Shown here: piece after piece, positions 38,624 to 47,436 of the stretch | How the letters are laid out: every line of letters starts with the position of its first letter | How positions within the stretch are numbered: position 1 is the first letter of the stretch | From: Xenorhabdus innexi | GTDB taxonomy: Bacteria > Pseudomonadota > Gammaproteobacteria > Enterobacterales > Enterobacteriaceae | Direction: 5' to 3' | Length of the DNA: 64,000 nt | NCBI RefSeq assembly: GCF_002632485.1 | Contig: NZ_NIBU01000015.1 | Location: 1-64,000, forward strand | Made by a program: the position numbers and the translations under genes | Notes under the pieces: generated by a model | The model's input: the letters and a program-made list of their open reading frames with translations, nothing else | Database searches by the model: none | Told to the model about the DNA's origin: nothing

Positions 38624-41257
38624 TCAATAGTGATAAGAATGGTACTGACCATTTGCCCTGATTTTTTCATCCTTCTCCCGTTCAGCAATGGCTTCAGTCT
38701 CATGCTCCAGCGGTGACTTCCCATCCATAAATGGCGCTACATGAGTACGCTCACCCTTCTTTACGATCTGATAGAACTGTGGCAGATTAAAATTGATAAA
38801 ACTGGAGCCATAAGTGAACCGATCATGGGAAGATGAATAAAAACGGCTGACATCACGCACCAGCTCTTCTTTACTTCCTTCGCAATGGGGATAAATCTCT
38901 ACACTGTTCGATTCATCAAGAATATAGGTATTGAAGCCCTGAGTACCTTCAATATTCTCAAAGAAAAACTGAATTATTCCTTCGCAGGCAAAGCCATCAA
39001 TAGCAGGAGGCAACTGTCTTTCTTTGTTATCAACTCTTATTGGCAGGCCATACAGTTTGGTGTTTGAAATTGCACCGTAGAATTCCACTGCATTTTCCAG
39101 CTTTTGTACCGAAACATTCAGCCGTTCAAAAAACAATCCCCAGGTTTGGCCGGAAATACGTAATACCTTACAGCGATCCAGATCCTGACTGTTACTGGAA
39201 AGACGTAATTCGATACACTCCGAAACCAGTTGCCTGATGCGGGTACAAATCAACCCGCGCAAGTGCCGACTGTAACAAAAAACTTCAACATTTTCTGGTG
39301 GTGCGGCATCACGATGCATTTTGCCCAATATTGTTTTCAGCGCTTCCAGCATGGATTGTTCACCATTAAAATGCAGCGTTCTCACTTCATTCCATGAATT
39401 ACGGTAAAGCAGATCGATGCTGCTCACCAGACACTGCTGTGACTCACCAAAACTCAATATATCTAACTTTCTGAAGTCAAAATGCACAACCTGATCGGAA
39501 AAATGTGTCGTTGGGTCAGTTTCTAAATTGACAATAATAGCCAGATGGCGGATTTCACAGGGACTGTATAATGCCTTTGGTGTCGGAGCTGGCAAACGAA
39601 TCGGAAAGTGAGTGGAAACATCTCTGACTAAATCCTCAAGTTTCTTTTTATCAACCTGAGATTCACCATGACGGATATGGAGACGGGTTTTTTCAGTCAG
39701 TAACCCATTGAAATATGTCCATGACACCAGCTTATTTAAATAACGATTATATTCCAGTGGCTGGTGACCAATAATGGATTCTATTGTGGGAGCGCGATTG
39801 TAAAGATACCAGCCACTACGATTTGCCCGACCGGGCGGAACATAAATAAATGTCAGATCCTGCTCAGACAGATCCGGTGAAATTTGTGGGTTAACCAATG
39901 TGATTTTGCCGGGCAGTGCCTCAAATGCCGCATACAACTTACGGGTCAATACGCCTATGTCCTGCGGGCTGGCACTGACGCTTAAGTTGTTACGTCGGGC
40001 AAAACGGATAAGGTTGCGGTAACTCTGCATCATGGTATCCAACAATTCATTATGCGCCGCACGCACCTGCTCGATTTTCCATTCATTACGGCTATTCAGC
40101 ATCGCCAGTTTATCGCTATCCCATCCCCACGCCTTTACTAGCTGAGAAACAACCAGAGACCGCCATCCGGTGCATTCCTGAGTTCGATGACTATCATGCT
40201 CATGACTATCATGCTCATGACTACCATGCTGACGGCCATTGCCCTGAGTTTTTTCGCAAACTTTCAGGTAAAAGCAGCGTCTGGCTAAATCCAGCCGAGT
40301 CATATCATTAGTCGCAGTCAGATAACGGGTGACACGATCAAGCATCATGCTATACGCATCAAGGCCATAGGAAACAATCGAACCTGCATGGAAATGCTGC
40401 TTCATTTCCATCGCCAGCAACTTACTATTGGGGTATTCCCAGGAATAGGCTTCCAGTAACAAGCTTTTCAATACTGCTTTATAAGGTGAATCGACGCTTT
40501 TATAAAGTTGCCATAGACTGGCACCAAAATACTCTTCTGCTGATAGCTCATCCAGCCCCCCCAAATCCAGCCACTCATTGGGTGTTAAAACTCCCCGAGC
40601 GTATAAAGAGGTGACATATTCGTCGTAATTCCCTTCTTCTTCCACTGGAACCATCGCCCACAGCAGTCGTTTGCCTGCCATGCAGACCGCAGTGCGATAA
40701 AACTCATCTAACAGAAGGATATACTGAGTTGAGCCACAATCTTCACCATTCAGGCTACCACCGGTATTATGACGAAAACGATTCTCATCTATCAGAAAAA
40801 ATGTAACCTCAATACCCAGTGAAGCTGCCCACTGTTGTATTAAATTGCATTTTTGTTCCAGTAAATTTTTTTCACTATTATCCAGCCAGGATTGATGGCA
40901 GACCCAGATATCCAGATCAGAAGAGCAACTTTGCCCGATAGAGGAGGTACTGCCCATGGAGTAAACCCCTGTAATTGGCAGTTCACCCTTAGAGGTATGC
41001 GCTAAAATATCGGCAAGTGGATATTTAAGATCGTTAATCCAGAATTTCTGGTTTTCATCAGGTATAAAAAAAGAAACGCCATGGGGAACACCGTCTTCGA
41101 TATAACCCGGCATCATTGGGTGATGATAATGTAATAATACTGGAATTAAATTATAAACCTGCTTAAACGTGGCACTCATCGAGTCAGTCGCACGTTCTAA
41201 CCTAAGCTGATTAATTGCATCCAGCCGCTGCTTTAGCGTTTCAATATAAAGATACAA
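38624..41257 (-). CDS. cyaA: Class I adenylate cyclase CyaA
   Basis: 877 residues, about 30 longer than the E. coli enzyme. N-terminal catalytic half contains the nucleotidyltransferase core [20 protein letters not shown] (two metal-binding Asp), the C-terminal half is the regulatory part that responds to phosphorylated EIIA-Glc ([26 protein letters not shown]). It makes cAMP for CRP. The start codon is TTG, the same weak start as in E. coli, a known brake on expression. Odd feature: a His-rich insert ([12 protein letters not shown]) near residues 343-357, encoded by a 15-bp tandem repeat and absent from E. coli CyaA. Confidence 0.98.
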   Translation of the reverse strand: MYLYIETLKQRLDAINQLRLERATDSMSATFKQVYNLIPVLLHYHHPMMPGYIEDGVPHGVSFFIPDENQKFWINDLKYPLADILAHTSKGELPITGVYSMGSTSSIGQSCSSDLDIWVCHQSWLDNSEKNLLEQKCNLIQQWAASLGIEVTFFLIDENRFRHNTGGSLNGEDCGSTQYILLLDEFYRTAVCMAGKRLLWAMVPVEEEGNYDEYVTSLYARGVLTPNEWLDLGGLDELSAEEYFGASLWQLYKSVDSPYKAVLKSLLLEAYSWEYPNSKLLAMEMKQHFHAGSIVSYGLDAYSMMLDRVTRYLTATNDMTRLDLARRCFYLKVCEKTQGNGRQHGSHEHDSHEHDSHRTQECTGWRSLVVSQLVKAWGWDSDKLAMLNSRNEWKIEQVRAAHNELLDTMMQSYRNLIRFARRNNLSVSASPQDIGVLTRKLYAAFEALPGKITLVNPQISPDLSEQDLTFIYVPPGRANRSGWYLYNRAPTIESIIGHQPLEYNRYLNKLVSWTYFNGLLTEKTRLHIRHGESQVDKKKLEDLVRDVSTHFPIRLPAPTPKALYSPCEIRHLAIIVNLETDPTTHFSDQVVHFDFRKLDILSFGESQQCLVSSIDLLYRNSWNEVRTLHFNGEQSMLEALKTILGKMHRDAAPPENVEVFCYSRHLRGLICTRIRQLVSECIELRLSSNSQDLDRCKVLRISGQTWGLFFERLNVSVQKLENAVEFYGAISNTKLYGLPIRVDNKERQLPPAIDGFACEGIIQFFFENIEGTQGFNTYILDESNSVEIYPHCEGSKEELVRDVSRFYSSSHDRFTYGSSFINFNLPQFYQIVKKGERTHVAPFMDGKSPLEHETEAIAEREKDEKIRANGQYHSYHY
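40186..40230. repeat. Three 15-bp tandem repeats inside cyaA
   Basis: CATGACTATCATGCT occurs as two near-perfect copies and a third with one change (40186-40200, 40201-40215, 40216-40230). On the coding strand each unit encodes five residues (SHEHD), so copy-number changes keep the frame. Confidence 0.95.
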
Positions 41258-41393
41258 GATTTTTTGCCTGCTTCAGTTCCAGTGCTTACAATCGCCAGTT
41301 TCCGCTAAGGCCCACATCCGTTAACGCTTTATTTTTGTTAACGTGTAATTTACAAAAATTATTTTTAGATTTTTTTTACAAACTTATTGTCGG

Positions 41394-41415
41394 AAACGTG
41401 ATCAATTTAACACCT
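41394..41415. promoter_or_regulatory. CRP site of the cyaA promoter
   Basis: On the minus strand the site reads AGGTGTTAAATTGATCACGT and two more bases, which matches the experimentally known E. coli cyaA CRP site essentially base for base. It lies about 140 bp upstream of the cyaA TTG and lets cAMP-CRP repress cyaA. Confidence 0.85.
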
Positions 41416-41916
41416 TGCTGCCAAAGCGTAAAGCCCGCAATACCACTTTTTAGCCTGACCCACAACCCCAAATCATCAATTAACTCATTGTAAAGTATTA
41501 AGTTAATCACAAATTTGACACTAAAATATGTTTTTTTGAAATAGGCATTATATTCAGCTATTTTCTATATCTATCAGGTAACATATTGTAAACAGAGACC
41601 TTTAGATAACCCTTTCATTAATTTTAATTGATAAACATCTTTATTTTTCTTCACAAAAGATAAATAACAAATAGCAATTTGATTTTAAATCAATCTTTTT
41701 GTTTATTTTCTCTATTTTATTAAAATATTATTTTAATATTTAAAATTATTTTTACCAATTAAAGCTGTATATTTATATACTATTCACGTTTTTCTTAACT
41801 GGAAAAAACATTATCGAAGTGTTAAAAGAGATCTATTTTTACTGTTCTATTTTTCACTTCTGAGGTTAAAAACCTCCAATTGCCGTTAATTAATACAATT
41901 ATCCAATATATTATCC
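41416..41916. other. cyaA-hemC divergent control region
   Basis: 500 bp of very AT-rich DNA containing the hemC and cyaA promoters. I could not choose single promoters. No coding frame is convincing and no small RNA was recognised. Confidence 0.5.
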
Positions 41917-42876
41917 ATGACAATGAAAACCATTCGCATTGCGACTCGCCAAAGTCCACTGGCTATGTGGCAAGCTCAATATGTTCAAAAGCAATTAGAA
42001 CATTTTCATCCTGATTTGACGGTCGAATTAATTCCTATGATCACCCGTGGAGATGTCATCCTTGATACTCCGCTCGCCAAAGTTGGGGGCAAAGGATTAT
42101 TCGTAAAAGAACTGGAACTGGCAATGCTTGAAAATCGAGCAGATATTGCCGTTCATTCTATGAAAGATGTCCCTGTCGAATTTCCTGATGGTTTGGGATT
42201 GGTCACAATCTGTGAAAGGGATGATCCACGGGACGCTTTTGTTTCAGTAGAATACGCCTCACTTGATGACCTTCCCGTCGGCAGTATTGTCGGGACATCC
42301 AGCTTGCGCCGTCAGTGTCAGCTTCGCCGGTTACGCCCTGATCTTGTGATCCGCGATTTGCGCGGCAATGTCGGCACTCGTTTAGGCAAACTGGACAAGG
42401 GTGATTATGATGCAATTATCCTGGCTGCTGCCGGACTTAAAAGGTTAGGGCTTGAAGATCGTATCCGGATGCCACTGGCGCCGGAATTACTGCTTCCGGC
42501 TGTCGGACAGGGGGCTGTCGGTATTGAGTGCCGTCTGGATGACATACAGACCCGTGAATTGCTTGCACCTTTAAATCACAGAAGCACGGAAATTTGTGTC
42601 CTTGCTGAAAGAGCCATGAATACCCGTCTGGAAGGGGGATGTCAGGTTCCGATTGGCAGTTATGCCATCTGGCAGGGCAGTAATATCTGGCTACGTGCGC
42701 TTGTTGGTGCCCCTGATGGCAGTGCCGTCATTCGGGGCGAAAGAATCATCAGCAGCGATAGCGCCGTGTCATCCGAAGAGGCTTGTCAGGCAGGTATTTC
42801 ACTGGCCGAAGAATTACTGGAGAAAGGTGCCCGCCAGATTCTGGCTGACGTTTATCAGAGAGATCTACCTGCATGA
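41917..42876 (+). CDS. hemC: Hydroxymethylbilane synthase (porphobilinogen deaminase)
   Basis: 319 residues. Joins four porphobilinogens into hydroxymethylbilane in the cytoplasm. Catalytic region [37 protein letters not shown] and the Cys that carries the dipyrromethane cofactor in [11 protein letters not shown] are all present. Start ATG 41917 or 41923; neither has a clear Shine-Dalgarno. Overlaps hemD by 4 nt. Confidence 0.98.
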   Translation: MTMKTIRIATRQSPLAMWQAQYVQKQLEHFHPDLTVELIPMITRGDVILDTPLAKVGGKGLFVKELELAMLENRADIAVHSMKDVPVEFPDGLGLVTICERDDPRDAFVSVEYASLDDLPVGSIVGTSSLRRQCQLRRLRPDLVIRDLRGNVGTRLGKLDKGDYDAIILAAAGLKRLGLEDRIRMPLAPELLLPAVGQGAVGIECRLDDIQTRELLAPLNHRSTEICVLAERAMNTRLEGGCQVPIGSYAIWQGSNIWLRALVGAPDGSAVIRGERIISSDSAVSSEEACQAGISLAEELLEKGARQILADVYQRDLPA

Positions 42877-43643
42877 GTATCTTAATCACCCGCCCTGCTC
42901 CCGCAGGAGAAGAATTGGTTAATCGGTTAAAAGCCATTGGTAAGATGGCATTCAGTGCGCCACTTATTTCAATTCATCCGGGGGCTGATTTGCCCTTGCT
43001 GTCTCATAAACTGCAAAGGCTATCGGCAGGTGATTTTGTTTTTCTGCTATCCAAAAATGCCGTTCACTATGCCTGTGAGCAGCTCAGGCAAGATAGCCTG
43101 TCATGGTCTGACGGGCTATCTTATTATGGTATAGGCAAATCAACCTCCCTGTTTTTTCGCCAAAAAACAGGGAAAAACATTCTCTGGTCAGAGCAGGGAG
43201 AAACAAGTGAGGATTTGCTGCAACTTCCCACCCTACAGCATGTGGAGAATAAAAAAATTTTATTACTCCGGGGGAATGGGGGCCGTGAAGTCATTGCTTC
43301 AACCCTGAGGGCAAGGGGAGGAGAAGTTGACTATTGTGAATGTTATGCACGTCAGCCTGTCAAATATCATTCAACTGAATTCAGCCATCACTGGCAGCAG
43401 TGTGGTATAAAAACCATCGTTATTACCAGTGGCGAAATGTTACGACTGTTATATAACTTAGTTATTGAAGATGATAGCGCTGATGCGACTGATGCGAGTA
43501 GTAAGAGCAAAGCGTGGTTATTAAATTGCCGACTGATTGTGGTCAGTGAACGCCTGGCCAGTATCGCCCGGACACTGGGCTGGCAAGCAATAAAAGTAGC
43601 CAAGAGCGCAGATAATGACGCCTTAATGCAGGCGCTGGAATAA
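42873..43643 (+). CDS. hemD: Uroporphyrinogen-III synthase
   Basis: 256 residues. Cyclises hydroxymethylbilane to uroporphyrinogen III. Two-domain family with low sequence conservation; [17 protein letters not shown] at the N-terminus, [11 protein letters not shown] and TSGEMLRLL later are the family markers. Start in ATGA overlap with hemC, so translation is coupled. A short Ser/Ala-rich insert ([15 protein letters not shown]) is unusual. Confidence 0.96.
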   Translation: MSILITRPAPAGEELVNRLKAIGKMAFSAPLISIHPGADLPLLSHKLQRLSAGDFVFLLSKNAVHYACEQLRQDSLSWSDGLSYYGIGKSTSLFFRQKTGKNILWSEQGETSEDLLQLPTLQHVENKKILLLRGNGGREVIASTLRARGGEVDYCECYARQPVKYHSTEFSHHWQQCGIKTIVITSGEMLRLLYNLVIEDDSADATDASSKSKAWLLNCRLIVVSERLASIARTLGWQAIKVAKSADNDALMQALE

Positions 43644-43663
43644 ACCAATATGGGATGTCCATT

Positions 43664-44845
43664 ATGACGGAACAAAAGAAATCCACTGATGCGGTTGAGA
43701 CAAAACACCCTCAGCAGCCTGAAAAGGCGCCTCGCAAATCCAGAAATTATGGATGGGTGGGCAGTACTCTCTCAATTGCCATTGCGCTGGCAATAGGCGC
43801 CGGTGGGCTTTATCTTTATTATCACAATAAGCAGCAGAACGCGGCATTAAGCGCTGCAAATCTCGCTCTGCAAACGCAGATTACTTCCCTCACACAACTG
43901 CAATCTGCCGATAAGCAGGCTACTGAGAGCAAAATTGAACAGTTAAAACAGGAACTACAGGAATCCGGAGCTAAAAACCAGCAACAAATCGAGCAGGTGG
44001 ACAGCCATATTGCAGAACTCCGGAACCGGGTGTCTGCTGTTACAAGTTCTGACGTTGAAAACTGGCGGCTGGCACAGGCAAATTTCCTCGTGAAAATGGC
44101 CAGTCGCAAGATATGGAGTGATCAGGATGTTGTTACGGCTATTGCACTGTTAAAAGATGCTGACAACACGCTCGCAGACATGAATGATTCCAGCTTAATG
44201 CCCGCCCGTTCAGCCATTAAGACAGATATTGATGCGCTGTCCAAAATTCAACAAGTCGATCTGGATGGCATCATTTTAACCCTGAATAATCTATCAAATC
44301 AGGTAGATAATTTATCTTTGGTTGATAAAGTCGAGCAGGGTAAGCCAATGGATGAAGACGGTAAAGAAGTCAGTGCCTCACTTTCTGACTGGCGCCAGAA
44401 CCTGAGCAGAAGTTGGCACAGTTTCATGGATAACTTCATCACAATTAAACCGCGTGATGGTTCGAAAGTAGCATTATTAGCACCAAACCAAGAAGTCTAT
44501 CTGCGGGAAAACATTCGGTCTAAATTGCTGATCGCAGCTCAGGCGGTTCCCCGCCGACAACTTGATACTTATAAAGATTCACTGGAATCTGTTTCAACTT
44601 GGGTAAACGCTTACTTTGATACATCATTACCCGACACAATCACCTTTCTGGACGAAATAAAAACTCTGGAAAAACAGCCTCTTTCTATTGAAATGCCAGA
44701 ACAGTTAAGCAGTCAGCCTATTCTGGCCGATTTAGTACGTAAGCGTATCTATCAGCCTGCTTCTCAGCCTTCGCCAGAAGCTTACCATCAGCCAAAACCT
44801 GAAAGTGAAACCAGTCAGGCGGAAACATCCGTGCAGGAGGGCTGA
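43664..44845 (+). CDS. hemX: HemX protein
   Basis: 393 residues from ATG 43664 (GGGA 8 nt upstream; E. coli HemX also starts MTEQ). A charged cytoplasmic N-terminus, one membrane helix (TLSIAIALAIGAGGLYLYYH), a coiled coil, and a periplasmic domain with LAPNQEVYLRENIRSKLLIA. Databases name it uroporphyrinogen III methyltransferase, but there is no SAM-binding motif visible; its role with HemY is unclear. Confidence 0.94.
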   Translation: MTEQKKSTDAVETKHPQQPEKAPRKSRNYGWVGSTLSIAIALAIGAGGLYLYYHNKQQNAALSAANLALQTQITSLTQLQSADKQATESKIEQLKQELQESGAKNQQQIEQVDSHIAELRNRVSAVTSSDVENWRLAQANFLVKMASRKIWSDQDVVTAIALLKDADNTLADMNDSSLMPARSAIKTDIDALSKIQQVDLDGIILTLNNLSNQVDNLSLVDKVEQGKPMDEDGKEVSASLSDWRQNLSRSWHSFMDNFITIKPRDGSKVALLAPNQEVYLRENIRSKLLIAAQAVPRRQLDTYKDSLESVSTWVNAYFDTSLPDTITFLDEIKTLEKQPLSIEMPEQLSSQPILADLVRKRIYQPASQPSPEAYHQPKPESETSQAETSVQEG

Positions 44846-44847
44846 AT

Positions 44848-46056
44848 ATGCTAAAAATATTATTACTGTTTATCATCCTTATCATTGGTGTTGTGCTCGG
44901 CCCTTTCCTGTCCGGGCATCAGGGATACGTCCTTATCCAGACCGACAGTTACGATATTACTACCAGCGTGACCGGTTTAGTGATTATGTTCCTGCTACTG
45001 CAATTCTTGCTGATTTTTATCGGCTGGTGCTATCGCAGGCTAAGACGCACCGGTACTTTTACCCATAGCTGGATCTTTGGCGGGTATAAGCGTAACCGTG
45101 CCCGTTTACAAACCAGACAGGCATTACTCAAACTGGCCGAAGGCGACTTCAGGCAGGTTGAACATTTAATGACACGTAATGCTGACCATGCAGAAGATCC
45201 TGTCGTTAACTACCTGCTTGCCGCAGAAGCGGCACAACAGCGCGGGGATTATTTCCGCACCAATCAATATATCGAACGTGCCGCCGAAGTTGCTGATAAA
45301 GATCAGCTTCCTGTCGATATTACCCGCACACGCATCCAATTAGCGCAGGGTGAAATTCATGCAGCCCGTAATAGTGTAGATAAGTTACTGGATACAGCTC
45401 CACGGCACCCGGAAGTGTTGCGACTGGCTGAACAGGCGTATATGCGTTCAGGAGCCTATCAGTCCCTGATTGATATTTTACCTTCGATAAAGAAAGCCGA
45501 CCTGTATAACGAAGAGCAAATGGCTCAACTGCATCAACAGGCTTATATCGGGCTGATGAATCAGGTCATGGCAGAAAAAGGCAGTGCCGGGTTAAAAGCA
45601 TGGTGGAAAGATCAACATCGCAAGATCCGCAATGAAACAGCACTACAGGTTGCGATAGCCGAACATTTGATCGAATGTAATGACCATGAAACTGCACAGC
45701 AGATTATTCTCGACGGATTAAAACAACAATATGATGACCGACTGTTACTGCTGCTTCCTCACTTAAAAGTAGGTAACCCCGAGGCAGTACAAAAATCGCT
45801 GGCACATTTGTTGAAACAACATGGTGCAACGCCTTTGTTGAACAGTACAGTGGGGCAACTAGCATTACGTCATGGCGAATGGGCTAAAGCAGAAACAGCA
45901 TTTAAGGCAGCTCTTGCACAACGTCCTGATGCCCATGACTACGCCTGGCTTGCTGATGCACTGGACAGGCTGCATAAACGCGAAGAAGCAGCTCAGATAC
46001 GCACTAAAGGCTTTATGCTGACACTGAAGCGAGAAAGTGCTACAGAAGAAGTATAA
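44848..46056 (+). CDS. hemY: HemY, TPR membrane protein
   Basis: 402 residues. Two N-terminal membrane segments (LKILLLFIILIIGVVLGPFL, IMFLLLQFLLIFIGWCY) then TPR-like helical repeats to the C-terminus (LLAAEAAQQRGDYFRTNQY, LADALDRLHKREEAAQI). Not the protoporphyrinogen oxidase called HemY in Gram-positives. Starts 2 nt after hemX with the site GCAGGAGG in hemX's end. Last gene of hemCDXY, convergent with glmZ. Confidence 0.95.
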   Translation: MLKILLLFIILIIGVVLGPFLSGHQGYVLIQTDSYDITTSVTGLVIMFLLLQFLLIFIGWCYRRLRRTGTFTHSWIFGGYKRNRARLQTRQALLKLAEGDFRQVEHLMTRNADHAEDPVVNYLLAAEAAQQRGDYFRTNQYIERAAEVADKDQLPVDITRTRIQLAQGEIHAARNSVDKLLDTAPRHPEVLRLAEQAYMRSGAYQSLIDILPSIKKADLYNEEQMAQLHQQAYIGLMNQVMAEKGSAGLKAWWKDQHRKIRNETALQVAIAEHLIECNDHETAQQIILDGLKQQYDDRLLLLLPHLKVGNPEAVQKSLAHLLKQHGATPLLNSTVGQLALRHGEWAKAETAFKAALAQRPDAHDYAWLADALDRLHKREEAAQIRTKGFMLTLKRESATEEV

Positions 46057-46078
46057 GCTTTTACCTTAACCTTTCAGA

Positions 46079-46129
46079 TTTGCCATGGTTAACAATGCCG
46101 ACAGGAATATCGTCGTTAATCATGGCAAA
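46079..46129. repeat. Long inverted repeat between hemY and glmZ
   Basis: Arms TTTGCCATGGTTAAC (46079-46093) and GTTAATCATGGCAAA (46115-46129) pair at 14 of 15 positions, with a 21-nt loop. On the plus strand the hairpin is followed by A, not T, so it is not a standard terminator for hemY. It may protect the hemY mRNA end or terminate in a Rho-dependent context. Confidence 0.6.
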
Positions 46130-46337
46130 AAAAAACACCTGCCGCGATAAGACAGGTGCATAAATACAATCAGGTCTACAGACGGATAGTGCCTCACTCA
46201 ACGTTATGTCCGGTTCGTGATGAAAAGACAATAGACTTACTCATCTATAACATGGACCATAGGCACCAACAATCAGCTCTACATCATCCCGAGGTTTATG
46301 AAGCTATACTGTCATAAGGAGTGGGATGAGTATCTAC
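46127..46337 (-). ncRNA. glmZ: GlmZ small RNA
   Basis: 211 nt on the minus strand, in the E. coli glmZ position (convergent with hemY, before the argX-proM tRNAs). The 5' end GTAGATACTCATCCCACTCC matches E. coli GTAGATGCTCATTCCATCTC, and the segment ACGTTGAGTGAGGCAC (46207-46192) matches the E. coli region that pairs with glmS mRNA. The 3' end is a CACCTG/CAGGTG hairpin followed by nine T. GlmZ activates glmS translation with Hfq and is cleaved by RNase E via RapZ; it controls cell-wall precursor supply. Confidence 0.93.
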
Positions 46338-46349
46338 AGTTTTAGTTAA

Positions 46350-46365
46350 TGCATTTTTCATGCCA
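46350..46365 (-). promoter_or_regulatory. Sigma-54 (-24/-12) promoter of glmZ
   Basis: Minus strand reads TGGCATGAAAAATGCA: GG at 46364-46363 and GC at 46352-46351 with exactly 10 nt between, the required sigma-54 spacing. It predicts a start at about 46339, two bases from the GlmZ 5' end. In many Enterobacteria glmZ is sigma-54 dependent and activated by GlrR; E. coli has lost this. Confidence 0.85.
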
Positions 46366-46407
46366 AATTTTCTATCAATCAAATACCGCACACATAAATA
46401 CTATATG

Positions 46408-46470
46408 ATGATGGCGATGATGGCGATGATGGCGATGATGGCGATGATGGCGATGATGGCGATGATGGCG
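46408..46470. repeat. Seven perfect 9-bp tandem repeats
   Basis: ATGATGGCG repeated seven times without a mismatch over 63 bp. No reading frame of useful length covers it. It lies between the sigma-54 promoter of glmZ and the GlrR-like sites, the stretch that has to loop for activation. Confidence 0.97.
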
Positions 46471-46551
46471 GAAATATAAAGCCCATCAGATAAAAAAACA
46501 GCATAAGAGACTAAATGGATATGTTATCTTTCTACAAAACATCCCAAATAC

Positions 46552-46569
46552 TGTCTCTTATTTGAGACG
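46552..46569. promoter_or_regulatory. GlrR-like activator site A
   Basis: TGTC-N10-GACG, one base off the GlrR (QseF) consensus TGTC-N10-GACA; the core GTCTC-N6-GAGAC is a perfect inverted repeat. About 213 bp upstream of the predicted glmZ start. Confidence 0.65.
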
Positions 46570-46615
46570 CCAATTCAGCATCTTAATCACACCTAAATAT
46601 AATCAATTAGTTACA

Positions 46616-46633
46616 CGTCTCTCATTGGAGACA
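46616..46633. promoter_or_regulatory. GlrR-like activator site B
   Basis: CGTC-N10-GACA with the same core GTCTC-N6-GAGAC as site A, centred 64 bp (about six helical turns) further upstream. A third half-site GTCTC is at 46641-46645. No gene is visible from 46634 to 46808. Confidence 0.65.
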
Positions 46634-46808
46634 CCGGAAGGTCTCATTTGTCGTTGAAATACAACATATAGATTAAAAATTTTTAAAAAACAAAAAGTTA
46701 ATAAAGACCCAAACTTATAAAAACAATTTATTTTAAATAAAAATAATTATCAGAAAAGAAAGGAGATTAAGAGAAAGGGGGATGTTTTTTATTTTCTTAA
46801 AATACAAT

Positions 46809-46840
46809 AAGAAAGGCCCTACAAAAGCAGGGCCTTTCTT
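46809..46840 (-). terminator. Terminator of the argX-hisR-leuT-proM operon
   Basis: AAGAAAGGCCCT/AGGGCCTTTCTT perfect 12-bp arms with an 8-nt loop; on the minus strand it lies 8 nt after proM and ends in TTTCTT. Confidence 0.9.
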
Positions 46841-46847
46841 AAGAATT

Positions 46848-46924
46848 TGGTCGGCGAGAGAGGATTCGAACCTCCGACCCACTGGTCCCAAACCAGTTGC
46901 GCTACCAAGCTGCGCTACTCGCCG
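46848..46924 (-). tRNA. proM: tRNA-Pro(UGG)
   Basis: 77 nt, acceptor CGGCGAG, anticodon loop TTTGGGA (anticodon TGG), T arm with GTTCGAATC, CCA encoded. Last gene of the four-tRNA operon. A frame reading SAREDSNLRPTGPKPVALPSC over it is the usual tRNA artefact. Confidence 0.97.
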
Positions 46925-46957
46925 AAATTTTTTAAAGATACTTTATTTTCTTTTTTA

Positions 46958-47044
46958 TGGTGCGAAGGGGGGGACTTGAACCCCCACGTCCGTAAGGACA
47001 CTAACACCTGAAGCTAGCGCGTCTACCAATTCCGCCACCCTCGC
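46958..47044 (-). tRNA. leuT: tRNA-Leu(CAG)
   Basis: 87 nt with a long variable arm (GTCCTTACGGAC), acceptor GCGAGGG, anticodon loop TTCAGGT, CCA encoded. Third in the operon. Confidence 0.97.
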
Positions 47045-47060
47045 TATGTCATAAAAAAGA

Positions 47061-47137
47061 TGGGGTGGCTAACGAGACTCGAACTCGCGACGACTGGAAT
47101 CACAATCCAGGGCTCTACCAACTGAGCTATAGCCACC
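47061..47137 (-). tRNA. hisR: tRNA-His(GUG)
   Basis: 77 nt including the extra 5' G typical of tRNA-His; anticodon loop TTGTGAT, CCA encoded. Second in the operon. Confidence 0.97.
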
Positions 47138-47211
47138 ATAACATATCTTTTATTACTGCTTACAACGCCGTACCACGATAACCCATTGTCACTGCTCTTG
47201 CACGCTTTAAA

Positions 47212-47288
<77 letters not shown>

Positions 47289-47309
47289 TTAACGCCGTTG
47301 CGGTGGAGG

Positions 47310-47338
47310 ATAGTACGGATTTAATCTCCAACTGTCCA
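47310..47338 (-). promoter_or_regulatory. Promoter of the argX tRNA operon
   Basis: Minus-strand -35 TGGACA (47338-47333), 17-bp spacer, -10 TACTAT (47315-47310), then a GC-rich discriminator CCTCCACCGC, as expected for a stable-RNA promoter. Confidence 0.7.
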
Positions 47339-47436
47339 GTGCTTTTTTTAAAGAAATGGTGCGTTTGATTATGCTTTACTCACTTCGTTGATAAAGACAA
47401 CACTTTTCCACCGCAAATTGTTTTTCAGATGAAAAT

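Noticed and set aside
46408-46470. CRISPR array or coding repeat
   Set aside because: Head-to-tail 9-bp units without spacers, no cas genes, and no useful reading frame through it.
46782-46979. 65-codon protein over tRNA-Pro
   Set aside because: Reads SAREDSNLRPTGPK..., the well-known spurious translation of a tRNA gene.
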